Below are positions 8,409 to 17,148 of a DNA stretch of 64,000 bases, one piece after another. Source of the DNA: DASXQK01 sp963724385 (lineage in GTDB: Bacteria > Pseudomonadota > Alphaproteobacteria > Dongiales > Dongiaceae); assembly GCA_963724385.1 (NCBI GenBank), contig CAVRUJ010000001.1, positions 1,860,001 through 1,924,000 of the forward strand, read 5' to 3'. How positions within the stretch are numbered: position 1 is the first letter of the stretch; each line of letters starts with the position of its first letter. The notes beneath the pieces are model-generated. The model saw only the letters and a program-made list of their open reading frames with translations, was not told where the DNA came from and searched no databases. The position numbers and the translations under genes are program-made.

Positions 8409-9458
8409 TTACAAGCCGACCATATGGCGGTCGAACTCCGCCTTGGCGCGGGCCCAAACCCCGGTGTCCAGATTGCCCAGCGTCAGCAGCGAGGGCAAGA
8501 GCTGTGCGGCATAGTCTTCGCTGCTCTCCACCGGCAGCAGGGAGGGCAGGTTGTCGATCGCGGTCACGTCCAGCGGAGGGTTGTCGGCCACGCGCAACGC
8601 CGGGGCGTCCCATTCCGTCACCCGGTCATAGACCTTGATCGGCGAAAAGTCCGAGGTCGGATCGCAGGCGATATCGCCGATCACCGTCAGCCGGCGCGGC
8701 TCCGACTTGGCCGAAAGCGGAACGAAGACCGGGCAACCCGGCCGCGCGAGAATGCAGTTGAGGAAGATCTCGTGCTGCAGGATTTCGGGGAAGGGGCCGC
8801 CCGAGGCCGTTTCGGCCATGTCCCATTTGGTCGCCGGCACGGCCATGGCCGTGCATAGGTCTGATGCCCCCCTGCCGACGCGGCCCAAGGCACCGATGAT
8901 GATCGCGCGCGGGCGCTTCATGCCCGCGAGCTCCTTGGTGAGGTCGGCCAGTAGCGCAGCTTTGCCCGCGTATTTGCGGAGCCGGCCGGCGATGCCGCCC
9001 CTCTGTTGCGCGGCCCAGCATTTCAGCGATATCGCCGCGCCCGCATAGCCCGCCCAATAGCCGAAGGCCGCGACCCGCCGGCCGCTCTCGTCGACCAGGT
9101 ATTCCAGATCGTAGAGCGTGCCCTTGCCGGCCTTGAAGCGCTTCAGCAGCAGCCGGCCGGCCGGCTGCCCCTTATAGGCATGGCCGAACATGATATGGCG
9201 GTGGGTCAGCGGCGTGCCGTCTTCGGGCAATTCCTTCAGCCCGAATATGATTGCCTCGCCAGGCGCCTTGGGCCACAGGTTCTCCGGTGCGATCTCGCAT
9301 CCCGCCGCCTCGTAGCCGTCGATGGGAATGGCCCGGACCGAGCTTCGCTCGACCGTCACCCGGATGCCCGCCCCGACCAGAGCCGCGGCCCCCGCCGGCG
9401 TCAACCCCACGCGCTCCTCGTTCGGGCGCTGCTCGGCCCGAACCCACAGATGAGTCAT
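8409..9458 (-). CDS. saccharopine dehydrogenase (NAD+, L-lysine-forming; Lys1-like)
   Basis: A 349-residue protein. The start is at ATG 9458, with AGAGGTGG about 6 bases upstream; a longer open frame to 9602 has no such site. The N-terminus MTHLWVRAEQRPNEERVGLTP and then FGLKELPEDG and HIMFGHAYKGQ are the conserved blocks of the alanine dehydrogenase/PNT-fold saccharopine dehydrogenase (yeast Lys1 type). A second Rossmann segment, IIIGALGRVGRGA, is near the middle. The enzyme links lysine and 2-oxoglutarate to saccharopine with NAD(H). It is transcribed just ahead of the Lys9-like gene (43-base gap), so the pair is probably one operon. The direction of flux is not decided by sequence. Confidence 0.87.
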   Translation of the reverse strand: MTHLWVRAEQRPNEERVGLTPAGAAALVGAGIRVTVERSSVRAIPIDGYEAAGCEIAPENLWPKAPGEAIIFGLKELPEDGTPLTHRHIMFGHAYKGQPAGRLLLKRFKAGKGTLYDLEYLVDESGRRVAAFGYWAGYAGAAISLKCWAAQQRGGIAGRLRKYAGKAALLADLTKELAGMKRPRAIIIGALGRVGRGASDLCTAMAVPATKWDMAETASGGPFPEILQHEIFLNCILARPGCPVFVPLSAKSEPRRLTVIGDIACDPTSDFSPIKVYDRVTEWDAPALRVADNPPLDVTAIDNLPSLLPVESSEDYAAQLLPSLLTLGNLDTGVWARAKAEFDRHMVGL

Positions 9459-9732
9459 CCCGCCACCTCTTTCGCCGCGCGGCTTTCTCGATCCTTGCGG
9501 AGAGCTCGTCGCGGCTGCGCCAGTTTCGCGCGATGCGGATAGTAGCCGAAGGGCCGGCGTCAGGTCAGCCTGGGTTTGGGACCGCGGGCATGATCGACCC
9601 AAGCGAGGGCTGGCGCGCCGGTAGTGTCCTAATTCGGGTCAAGTCCGGACAGCACCCGCCGGCCGATAGCTCTTGAATCCAGCCGGGCGACCGGCTCTAG
9701 TAAACCGCTTGCAACAAGGCCCCAGCGAGGCG

Positions 9733-10962
9733 ATGCGGTTCCGGGCGTCCAGCTGCTTGGTCTGGCTGGCCATCTTCCTGTTGGGGCTGGTCGCGGCGAT
9801 GTGGCTCCGTCAAGGCGTTCTCATCGCCCTCAACGACAGCCAGGACAACAACTGGGGCGCGGCCCGGGCCCTCCTGAACGGCCAAGACCCCTACAAGCTC
9901 TATCTCCAGTGCGGCAACTGCGCCGAGCCGCCCTTCCGCCCGCCGGTCGCGCCGATGTACCCGGCCTCCGCCCTGGTCATGCTTTGGCCGCTCGCCATGC
10001 TGTCCTGGCCGGCGGCCAAGGCCGCCTGGGCCGGTCTCAACATCCTGCTCGGCGCCGGCATGGCCGCCACGCTTCATCGGCTGTTCCTGCCGCAGAGCGG
10101 TTGGCGCGGCCTTGCGACGCTGCTGCTCCTGCTGCTGGCGAGCCGGCCATTCCTGACCAACCTTCACAACGGTCAGCACGCCATCTTCGCCTTGGCGTTC
10201 TTTCCGGCCGCTCTGTGGGCCGAGCGGAGGAATCGCCCCGTCCTCGCCTCGGTCTTCCTCGCGATCTCCTGGTTCAAATACACCCTCACGCTTCCCTTAA
10301 GCCTGTTCTTCGTGTTTCGGGGCAGGCTCGCGCTGCTGCTCGGCGCCGCGGCGATCCAAGGCGCGCTGATCCTTTTCGCGGCCGTCTGGACGGGGAGCAG
10401 CCCATGGGACCTGTTGGTGGAACCTCTTCGCGTCGCGCAGCAGGTCACTTCGGTCGGCCATTTGGAGTTGTTTGGCCTGGCGACGCGCCTCGGGATTGCC
10501 TCGAAACTGCCGCCGCTCGCCTGCGCCGTGGCCCTCACGCTTGCGGTCTTGACGGCAATACTCCGCGGCCGATCCGAGGATGACCTCGAACTGCTTTGCC
10601 TGCTATCGCTGTTCGCCTACGCGGTCGTCTACCACTATCCTTACGACCTGGTAATTCTGGTCATACCCTTGTGCTATGTCTTGAGCCGGGCTCGCTCATG
10701 GGAGAAGCAGGACCGCCTTGAGCGGGCGTGGAGCATCATGCTCGGCGTCCTGCTGGGCTGGATCTGGTATGCGGATCATCCAGTCCAGATCCTAAAGAAG
10801 CAGGGCGTGAGCTGGGTCATCGGGGTCTATTCCGCCTATTACCTGGCGCTCGCGATCTGGTTCTATGCGACCATCTTCCTGGGCATTGCCGTGGTGGGCC
10901 GGCGACGGCGCAACCGGGAGTTGGCGGAGATGGGGTCGATCCAAGTTCTGAGGCCGAATTGA
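9733..10962 (+). CDS. GT87/DUF2029-like polytopic membrane glycosyltransferase
   Basis: A 409-residue polytopic membrane protein. I chose ATG 9733, with GAGG just upstream, over ATG 9673, because a membrane span follows closely. The first loop contains LNDSQDNNWGAARALLNGQDPY, which has the acidic residue pattern and GxDPY typical of GT-C fold mannosyltransferases of family GT87 (DUF2029). About ten hydrophobic segments follow. Such enzymes use polyprenyl-phosphate sugars and transfer the sugar on the periplasmic face. The gene lies upstream of an acyltransferase, a deacetylase and two further glycosyltransferases, which fits a surface glycan locus. The sugar and acceptor are unknown. Confidence 0.7.
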   Translation: MRFRASSCLVWLAIFLLGLVAAMWLRQGVLIALNDSQDNNWGAARALLNGQDPYKLYLQCGNCAEPPFRPPVAPMYPASALVMLWPLAMLSWPAAKAAWAGLNILLGAGMAATLHRLFLPQSGWRGLATLLLLLLASRPFLTNLHNGQHAIFALAFFPAALWAERRNRPVLASVFLAISWFKYTLTLPLSLFFVFRGRLALLLGAAAIQGALILFAAVWTGSSPWDLLVEPLRVAQQVTSVGHLELFGLATRLGIASKLPPLACAVALTLAVLTAILRGRSEDDLELLCLLSLFAYAVVYHYPYDLVILVIPLCYVLSRARSWEKQDRLERAWSIMLGVLLGWIWYADHPVQILKKQGVSWVIGVYSAYYLALAIWFYATIFLGIAVVGRRRRNRELAEMGSIQVLRPN

Positions 10963-11075
10963 CGTGAGGGCCATGTGGGGCTTCCGGCAGGGCAGGACCG
11001 TCGTTCCCCGCGAGCGCAGCGGCCGAAACGGTTCCCCTGGCCGAACGCCAACCCGTGCGTCGACCCTAGCGATGC

Positions 11076-12212
11076 ATGGACCGGGGCTCAGCCATGCCGG
11101 CCAGCGAGCCTAGCGTCCCGACCCCGTCCCAGCGGCTGCTTTCTCTCGATGCTCTGCGCGGATTCGACATGTTCTGGATCATCGGCGCCGACAGCCTCGT
11201 GGCGGGTCTCGAGAAGATCAGCAGCGGCGGACCGATCCAGCTGGTCGCCGAGCAGCTCGAGCACAGCGCCTGGGAGGGGTTCAACTTCGAAGATCTGATC
11301 TTCCCTCTCTTCGTTTTCATCACCGGCATCCTGGTGGTCTTTGCCACGAGCCAGAGCGATCAAAGGCCGGCGCGCAGGGCTGCCATCTGGCGCATTTTCC
11401 GCCGCGCCATCCTGCTCTACCTGTTCGGGATCCTCTATTACGGCGGCTTCGCCACGTCGTTTCTCGACATCAGGTTGCTCGGCGTGTTGCAACGCATCGC
11501 GCTCTGCTACCTCGTTGCCGCACTTCTGTTCCTTTATTTGAGGCCGCGGTATGTCGCCGGCGTCTGCGCCGGTTTGCTCATCGGCTATTGGGCGATGATG
11601 ACGTTCATCCCCGTCCCCGTTTTCGGCAGCGGGAACTTCGCCGAGGGCAAGAACCTGGCGAACTATCTCGATGCCCAGTTCCTTCCGCTGCGCAAATGGG
11701 ATGGCGATCACGACCCGGAAGGCTTGCTGAGCACGCTGCCGGCCATAGCGACCTGCCTGCTCGGCGTTCTCGCCGGATTGCTGCTGAAAAGCAAATCCCA
11801 CTCGGATCAGGCCAAGGTGCTCTGGCTCGTCGGAGCCGGCGTGGCGGGCGTCCTGGCGGGCTGGTTCTGGGGCTTGCAGTTCCCGGTGGTAAAGAAGATC
11901 TGGACGTTGTCCTACGTGCTGGTGGCTGCCGGCTTCAGCGTCTTGCTTCTGGCGCTGTTCTACCAAGTGATCGAGATCTGGAAGTGGAAGGGCTGGGCGA
12001 CGCCGTTCGTGTGGATCGGCACCAACTCGATCGTAATCTACATGGCGGCAAACCTGATCGACTTCCAACGCATAGCCAGGCGCATCGCCGGCGGGGATGT
12101 CGAGCGTCTTCTCGGGGACTATGGCACGCTTGCGATCGCGATCGTCGGTCTGATGCTGGAGCTGTGGTGCCTTCGCTTCCTGTATCGGCATAAAATATTC
12201 CTGCGGCTGTGA
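11076..12212 (+). CDS. DUF5009/NagX-like membrane acyltransferase
   Basis: A 378-residue membrane protein; an in-frame ATG at 11094 is an equally good start. After a short cytoplasmic tail comes RLLSLDALRGFDMFWI and later FEDLIFPLFVFITGI, the signature of the DUF5009/HGSNAT-like family (heparan-alpha-glucosaminide N-acetyltransferase; bacterial NagX/YeiB relatives). About ten membrane spans are visible. Family members transfer acetyl groups across the membrane to amino sugars or related acceptors. The next gene encodes a PIG-L deacetylase, the opposite chemistry on N-acetyl sugars, so the two may tune N-acetylation of the same glycan. That link is inference from position. Confidence 0.8.
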   Translation: MDRGSAMPASEPSVPTPSQRLLSLDALRGFDMFWIIGADSLVAGLEKISSGGPIQLVAEQLEHSAWEGFNFEDLIFPLFVFITGILVVFATSQSDQRPARRAAIWRIFRRAILLYLFGILYYGGFATSFLDIRLLGVLQRIALCYLVAALLFLYLRPRYVAGVCAGLLIGYWAMMTFIPVPVFGSGNFAEGKNLANYLDAQFLPLRKWDGDHDPEGLLSTLPAIATCLLGVLAGLLLKSKSHSDQAKVLWLVGAGVAGVLAGWFWGLQFPVVKKIWTLSYVLVAAGFSVLLLALFYQVIEIWKWKGWATPFVWIGTNSIVIYMAANLIDFQRIARRIAGGDVERLLGDYGTLAIAIVGLMLELWCLRFLYRHKIFLRL

Positions 12213-12390
12213 CCGGCCTATCGGGCAGGCCCGCCGATGAAAAGTCGGCCACAGAACGGTTCGAGCGCGCCCGTGCCACCGCACTGGTCTTGCAACGCGG
12301 ATTGGAAGGGATGGCCTTGGTTGGGACGGAACAGAGGTGGCGTGGCTTCAATGCAGCCGTCCTCTTAGGGCTTGTCAGATAGGGCCCGCG

Positions 12391-13350
12391 ATGAATGGCG
12401 AGAAGCGCGGTAGCCCGATCGGGCGCGGCCCTCTGACGCGGCGGCAGGTGAATTGCGGGTTGTCCGCGGCCGGGCTTTCCGCGATGGGGCTCGGCCTTGC
12501 CGGTTGCGCGCGGCGGGCCGCTGGATGCGATTCGATCGGGGGAGAAGCACAGGCCGCGCTCAACGACGCCATCGACGGCCTGGGCGGCGACCGGGCGATC
12601 GGCGCGGAGCCGACGCTGTCGGCGTTCGATATCTATCTGTCGCCGCATCCCGACGACGTGTGTTTTTCGCTTGGGATATTGGCGAGCCTCAGCGGCGCCG
12701 GCACCCTGATCACGGTCTTCTCGAAAAGCAGCTTCATCTCCGAGCCGATTTCGCTGTCGGGAAACTCTGCTGCGCGCGCGCAGCGGGTGACCGCGATCCG
12801 GACCGCCGAGGACCGCCGTTTTGCCGCCGCAGCCGGCCTACGCTTCATGCGTCTCGGGTTCCTGGATGCCCCGCTTCGCGGGCGTTTCGCCTTCGACGGC
12901 TCGCACGCAATTCAAGACGCCGAGATCATCGAGAATCCCCTCCTGTTCGCCATGAATCAGCTGGCCGCAGGCCGCCCGGCAGGGCTTCGGCCATGGCTCT
13001 TCTGCCCGATGGGCATCGGGGGCCATGCCGATCATCTGGCCGTACGATGGGCGGTCTTGCGCAACCTGACGCAGCTTCGCAGCACCTATCAAATCGGCTT
13101 CTACGAGGATCTTCCCTATGCATCGAAGTGGCGATTGCGGCTCAAGGGCCTCGCGAGCTTCGACTGCGGCTGGGGTGGCCGGCCACTCCGGCGACACAGC
13201 CTTTACCTGGGCGCAAACCTTCAGCGAAAGCTCGACCTCGTTCGCATCTACACAAGCCAATTCCGGCGGCTTCCCACTACGATCGAAAGGTTCTCGCCGG
13301 CCAGGATGCTGCCGTCTTCACCCCATGAGGGGCTCTGGATAGAGGCGTAG
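12391..13350 (+). CDS. PIG-L family N-acetylglucosaminyl deacetylase, Tat/lipoprotein signal
   Basis: A 319-residue zinc-dependent deacetylase. The N-terminus has a twin-arginine segment (LTRRQV, residues 15-20) followed by a hydrophobic stretch and a lipobox LAGC (residues 36-39), so it is probably exported folded and lipid-anchored. Zinc ligands are in HPDD at 86-89 and GGHADH at 210-215, the two PIG-L motifs. The family removes N-acetyl from GlcNAc-containing lipids or polysaccharides. The neighbours are a NagX-like acyltransferase upstream and two glycosyltransferases downstream. Export is unusual, since many bacterial PIG-L enzymes are cytoplasmic, and places the reaction outside the cytoplasmic membrane. 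Confidence 0.82.
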   Translation: MNGEKRGSPIGRGPLTRRQVNCGLSAAGLSAMGLGLAGCARRAAGCDSIGGEAQAALNDAIDGLGGDRAIGAEPTLSAFDIYLSPHPDDVCFSLGILASLSGAGTLITVFSKSSFISEPISLSGNSAARAQRVTAIRTAEDRRFAAAAGLRFMRLGFLDAPLRGRFAFDGSHAIQDAEIIENPLLFAMNQLAAGRPAGLRPWLFCPMGIGGHADHLAVRWAVLRNLTQLRSTYQIGFYEDLPYASKWRLRLKGLASFDCGWGGRPLRRHSLYLGANLQRKLDLVRIYTSQFRRLPTTIERFSPARMLPSSPHEGLWIEA

Positions 13351-13547
13351 CCGTAATTTCGGCTCGGCCTGCCGCGGGGGGATGGCGAAACGCTGCCGGT
13401 GCGGGGCGGGGAATAAGATCTCATCGGACGTGGCTGCATTCGCCGAGCAGCCATGACGCAGGCAGTACCCGTTTTCCCGCTGGACTGTGGGCAGTTCGGC
13501 GGATTACTGAGGAAGTCCTCGGAAGTCCAAGCGCGAAGGCCAAGCCC

Positions 13548-14441
13548 TTGCGACGAGCGGTCTACACTGTCCTGGTCGGAGGCTTCGACACTCTCTTGTC
13601 GCCGGTCTCAGCGGAGCCCGGGCTCGACTACATCGCCTTCACGGACGGCGAACAGGGAATGCGAGGGCCGTGGCAGTCAAGACAGCTCGTCAGCCAGGAG
13701 CGCAATCCGCGCATGACGGCGCGCTGGCACAAGCTGCATCCGCACCGGCTCCTCTCCGATTACGAAGAGAGCCTTTATGTCGACGCGAATGTTCTGATCA
13801 AGGAGTCGATCGGGCCGCTCTTCGACCAGCTTCTCGGCAAGGCGCCGATCGCCCTGTTCCAACATCCGACCCGCGACTGCACCTATGCGGAAGCTGAGAC
13901 GGTGAAACGCCTGCGCTACGACGACGCGGCGATCGTCGATGCCCAGATGGCTTTCTATCGGGCGCATGGTCTTCAAGCCGGCGCCGGCCTTCACTTCGGC
14001 GGCGTCATGTTTCGCCGGCACAACGACGCGGAGGTGGCGAACCTGATGGATGACTGGTGGCGGCAGCTGAAGATATTCAGCCACCGCGACCAATTGAGCC
14101 TGGTTTTCATGCTGCGCCGGCACGGGATCGCCGTCGAAGTGATTCCCAGCAAGGCTTCGGACAATCCGTGGTTCGCGATCGGTCCCCATCGGAAATACCG
14201 CATCGACTTCGCTGCCGGCCTAGCGCCCGCCGATGCCGACGAGGTCGATTGGCTGCGCAGCGCCTTCGCCGAAGCGAGCTGGCAGTCTCGGCGTGGCCGG
14301 AAGTCCCGGCTTGCCGAAGCAGGAGATTTCATCTTTCGCCTCGCCAAGGCGCCGAGGAGACTGTTCATGCGGATCATCCGGCGCCTCGCCTGGCGCAAGT
14401 ATGCGGCAAGAAGCAGGAATGCCGGGCGCAGCATCCTCTAG
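13548..14441 (+). CDS. DUF616 glycosyltransferase-domain protein
   Basis: A 297-residue protein with a TTG start preceded by GAAGG 8-9 bases upstream. The start AVYTVLVGGFD, the segment RWHKLHPHRLLSDYEESLYVDANV and FHFGG-type GGVMFRRH match the DUF616 (TOD1/MUCI70-like) glycosyltransferase domain. The DxN in YVDANV is the likely nucleotide-sugar/metal site of a GT-A fold. The C-terminal 70 residues are basic. It forms part of the glycan cluster, with a PIG-L deacetylase upstream and another glycosyltransferase 35 bases downstream. Donor and acceptor cannot be inferred. Confidence 0.72.
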   Translation: MRRAVYTVLVGGFDTLLSPVSAEPGLDYIAFTDGEQGMRGPWQSRQLVSQERNPRMTARWHKLHPHRLLSDYEESLYVDANVLIKESIGPLFDQLLGKAPIALFQHPTRDCTYAEAETVKRLRYDDAAIVDAQMAFYRAHGLQAGAGLHFGGVMFRRHNDAEVANLMDDWWRQLKIFSHRDQLSLVFMLRRHGIAVEVIPSKASDNPWFAIGPHRKYRIDFAAGLAPADADEVDWLRSAFAEASWQSRRGRKSRLAEAGDFIFRLAKAPRRLFMRIIRRLAWRKYAARSRNAGRSIL

Positions 14442-14476
14442 GCGTCCAGCCTCTGGACGGCGGGGATGATCGACGG

Positions 14477-15427
14477 GTGAGCCGCCTCGCCATCGGTCCG
14501 GTAAGGGATTTTCCGTCTTGGACCTGGATCGGGGCCGACACGGCGCGCGAACTCGCGAAATACGCCGAGGTCGTGCCGTTCGAGAGCTACCGGCGCATCC
14601 CGCCTTGCGACGCTGTCATGGCCATCAAGCAGCGGCCGCCCTTGCGGCTCGGGAGGAAACTGCATGACAGGGATGCGAAGCTCATCTACGCGCCTGTCGA
14701 TCGCTATGCCGCCATTGACGAGATCTACCAGGACAGGCCGCTGCTGGAGGCCTGCGACCTCGTGCTGGCGCATAGCGAACTTCTCCTCGAATGTTTACGG
14801 CCTCATTGCAGACGCCTCGCCTTGGTCGAGCATCATGGCAAATATACGCTGCCGGAATTGGCGCCCTACAAGGAGGAGGGGCATGTCTTGTGGGTCGGGG
14901 GCCTGCAGCACACGCCCTATCTCATCGACTGGCTCGAGCGGTATCCCATCCGACGGCGGTTGAGTATCCTGACCGACGTCGGAAACCGGAATGCCGCCGA
15001 CGCGGCGCGGAGGTTGGCTCGCCAGCTCGGAGTCCGGCTCAGCATCGAGCCGGATAGCATCAATGGCCATGCGGCCCATGTCTGGAGCGAAGCGGAGCAG
15101 CGGCGGATGATGCAGGCATGCAAGGCAGCCATCGACATCAAGGGCGAGGACTTCACCCAATCGACCAAGCCGCCGGTCAAGGCACAGAAATTCATTTCCT
15201 CCGGGATACCTTTCGCCTGCAACGCTGAAACTTCCGCAAGCCGATATTTCCGCGACCGCGGCTTCGAGCTTGCGAGCCCGCTGGACGAAGAGACCTGGTT
15301 TTCGCGAGACTATTGGCAGCGAACGCAAGGCGTCGGCGCGGAGTTGCGCGATCGGATCGCCATTGAAACCGTGGGTCTCAGCTATTGGGCCGAGTTGCGA
15401 CCTCTCCTATACCCCGGGCAATCCTGA
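14477..15427 (+). CDS. glycosyltransferase family protein (GT1/GT4-like C-terminal domain)
   Basis: A 316-residue protein from GTG 14477. The same frame is open back to 14057, but that part overlaps the DUF616 gene and reads like shadow sequence. The region HVLWVGGLQHTPYLIDWL followed by RRLSILTDVGN resembles the start of the C-terminal Rossmann domain of GT-B glycosyltransferases. KAAIDIKGEDFTQSTKPPVKAQKFISSGIPFACN resembles their donor-binding segment with the late conserved acidic and lysine residues. It probably adds a sugar to the glycan made by this locus. The specific family is uncertain. Confidence 0.65.
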   Translation: MSRLAIGPVRDFPSWTWIGADTARELAKYAEVVPFESYRRIPPCDAVMAIKQRPPLRLGRKLHDRDAKLIYAPVDRYAAIDEIYQDRPLLEACDLVLAHSELLLECLRPHCRRLALVEHHGKYTLPELAPYKEEGHVLWVGGLQHTPYLIDWLERYPIRRRLSILTDVGNRNAADAARRLARQLGVRLSIEPDSINGHAAHVWSEAEQRRMMQACKAAIDIKGEDFTQSTKPPVKAQKFISSGIPFACNAETSASRYFRDRGFELASPLDEETWFSRDYWQRTQGVGAELRDRIAIETVGLSYWAELRPLLYPGQS

Positions 15428-15614
15428 CGGGGAGGCTCGCTGGCGCGCCGGCAGCCGGTTCCGCGCCACGTCCAGATGAATTTTGTTGAACGAGAACTTG
15501 CCCTTGCCGAGAAGCGCGGCTTACCGATCCGAAACCGGTCAATTACTTGCCACGTAATTGCATGCCCGAGAGGCGGTCGCCAGGATCGAGTCCACACTCT
15601 CAAGGGGTGGGCAA

Positions 15615-15869
15615 ATGGCGCGATTCATCACCAAGACGACGCAGCGGGAAGCAGGCACCCCATTGCGGGTGTGCGCCGGCCGCATTCGCGCCATCCTTGC
15701 GCGCGGATTTGACCGGTTGATCGAGCAGATCGGTGCCTGGAACAAGAGCCGTCGCGACCGATACTTGCTGGCCGGCCTGAACGACCGGAATCTCCGCGAT
15801 ATCGGCCTCGAGTCTGCCGCAATCCGGAGGGACGACAGCATGTCGGTCTGGTTTCGACCTCGCCGGTAG
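15615..15869 (+). CDS. DUF1127 domain-containing small protein
   Basis: An 84-residue protein starting at ATG 15615, just after AAGGGGTGGG. The C-terminal half, RRDRYLLAGLNDRNLRDIGL, is the DUF1127 motif, an arginine-rich helix-turn-helix-like stretch. In alphaproteobacteria such proteins have been linked to RNA binding and phosphate and carbon physiology, but the role of this longer version (usual length near 50 residues) is unknown. The gene stands alone between the glycan cluster and an XRE regulator. Confidence 0.75.
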   Translation: MARFITKTTQREAGTPLRVCAGRIRAILARGFDRLIEQIGAWNKSRRDRYLLAGLNDRNLRDIGLESAAIRRDDSMSVWFRPRR

Positions 15870-15937
15870 AACCGTCGCGCCAAGCTTCCGCACTGCTGCC
15901 CACCCGGCTCCAGCGCCTTCTGCTATTGTGTAGAGCC

Positions 15938-16741
15938 ATGGGGAATGGGACGTACAAGAACTTCGGCGAGCAGCTGCGCTGGTGGCGACGGCGGCGCGGA
16001 TTGTCTCAGCTCGAGTTGGCTGGCGCAGCGGGATCCTCCCAACGCCATCTGAGCTTCCTCGAGTCCGGCCGCGCGGCGCCCAGCCAGCAGATGGTGCTGA
16101 GCCTGGCCGCAGCATTGAACGTGTCGCTGCGCCAGCAGAATGCGTTCCTGCAATCGGCCGGCTACGCGGCGATCTGGAAGGAGGGCAAGCTGGGCGAGCC
16201 GGAACTGGCCCAGGCGGACCGCGCGCTCGACTACATCCTCGGCCAGCAGGAACCTTTCCCGGCCTTCGTGGTGGACCGGCATTGGAACTTGAAGCGCGCC
16301 AATCGGGGCGCTAAGCGCCTCGTCGCGTTCATCCTGGGCGCGGTTCCCGATGGCCCTGTCAACCTGGCGGACGCGCTCCTTTCGCCCGAGGTCATGCGGC
16401 CGTTCGTCGTCAACTGGAAGGAAGTCGCCCTCCACTTCATCCGCGGCGTTCAAGCCGACGCGCTCGCGGACGGCTCGCCCGAATCTGCGGCGCTCCTGAA
16501 GCGCCTGTTGTCCCATGAGGGGTTGCCTGAGCTCGCCCATTCCGCCGCGCTCGAGGAGGCACCACGCCCGCTGCTTCTCATGCACCTCGAGAAGGCGGGC
16601 GTCCGCCTGAACGTCTTCACGACAATCGCGACGCTCGGCACGCCGCAAGACATCACGGTCCAGGAGATCCGTGTCGAGAATTTCTTTCCGATGGACGAGG
16701 CGACGGCCGAGTTTTTCCGTCAGCCGGCGCCGGCGAAGTGA
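15938..16741 (+). CDS. XRE family transcriptional regulator, MmyB-like ligand-binding domain
   Basis: A 267-residue regulator starting at ATG 15938; an in-frame GTG at 15926 is possible. Residues 8-65 form a Cro/CI helix-turn-helix (FGEQLRWWRRRRGLSQLELA, then SSQRHLSFLESGRAAPS). The rest, beginning FPAFVVDRHWNLKRANRGA, matches the MmyB-like (MLTR) ligand-binding domain, a PAS-like pocket reported to bind fatty acids in some members. Such regulators often control an adjacent oxidoreductase, but here the neighbours are DUF1127 and a small exported protein on the other strand. The target is unknown. Confidence 0.83.
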   Translation: MGNGTYKNFGEQLRWWRRRRGLSQLELAGAAGSSQRHLSFLESGRAAPSQQMVLSLAAALNVSLRQQNAFLQSAGYAAIWKEGKLGEPELAQADRALDYILGQQEPFPAFVVDRHWNLKRANRGAKRLVAFILGAVPDGPVNLADALLSPEVMRPFVVNWKEVALHFIRGVQADALADGSPESAALLKRLLSHEGLPELAHSAALEEAPRPLLLMHLEKAGVRLNVFTTIATLGTPQDITVQEIRVENFFPMDEATAEFFRQPAPAK

Positions 16742-16747
16742 CGGCAA

Positions 16748-17026
16748 TTAGCGTGCGCCGTTGGGGCGTTTCTGCCCGCCGAGCCACATGAGGCCGCAAA
16801 GGCCGGTCAGCAGGAGCGGCACCAAGAGCCCGCCGGTTCGGGGTTCCTCGACGGAAAATCCCGGCCTGGCGTAGAAGCCCTTGTCGTTGATCGTCCCGAA
16901 GGTCACGCCCGCCGTCTTCAGCGTCGGGTATCCGATCGGATTGGCCGCATCGTCCGCCCGCGCCGGCAGCGCGATACCCACCAGCGCCAGGGCGAGAGCG
17001 ACGGAAAGAACCTTCATCTTTGTCAT
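16748..17026 (-). CDS. small exported protein with PEP-CTERM-like C-terminus
   Basis: A 92-residue protein from ATG 17026 (ATG 17017 is also possible). Residues 1-24 are a clear signal peptide ending PARA. A short polar middle follows. The C-terminus has EEPRTGG (residues 60-66), a hydrophobic helix of about 17 residues, then GGQKRPNGAR. That Glu-Pro, helix and basic-tail layout resembles PEP-CTERM/VPEP sorting signals read by exosortases, though the motif is degenerate (EEP rather than PEP). No exosortase gene is in the window. It ends 6 bases from the convergent XRE gene. Confidence 0.6.
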   Translation of the reverse strand: MTKMKVLSVALALALVGIALPARADDAANPIGYPTLKTAGVTFGTINDKGFYARPGFSVEEPRTGGLLVPLLLTGLCGLMWLGGQKRPNGAR

Positions 17027-17148
17027 ATCTGCCTTGCCATAAAGGCAGAGAGGATGATGAGACTCAAGCACCGATTGGTCCCGCGGCCCAATATTTATTG
17101 CGGCCCGACAGTGCTCGCCGTCTGAGACAGACATCCCGAGCGCCCGGC

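Noticed and set aside
14057..14476. Upstream extension of the glycosyltransferase frame
   Set aside because: It overlaps the well-supported DUF616 gene; its composition is Arg/Pro/Ala shadow sequence, and the domain begins after GTG 14477.
15476..15712. 78-codon open frame before the DUF1127 gene
   Set aside because: No ribosome binding site, it overlaps the DUF1127 gene in another frame, and residue composition is typical of a shadow.
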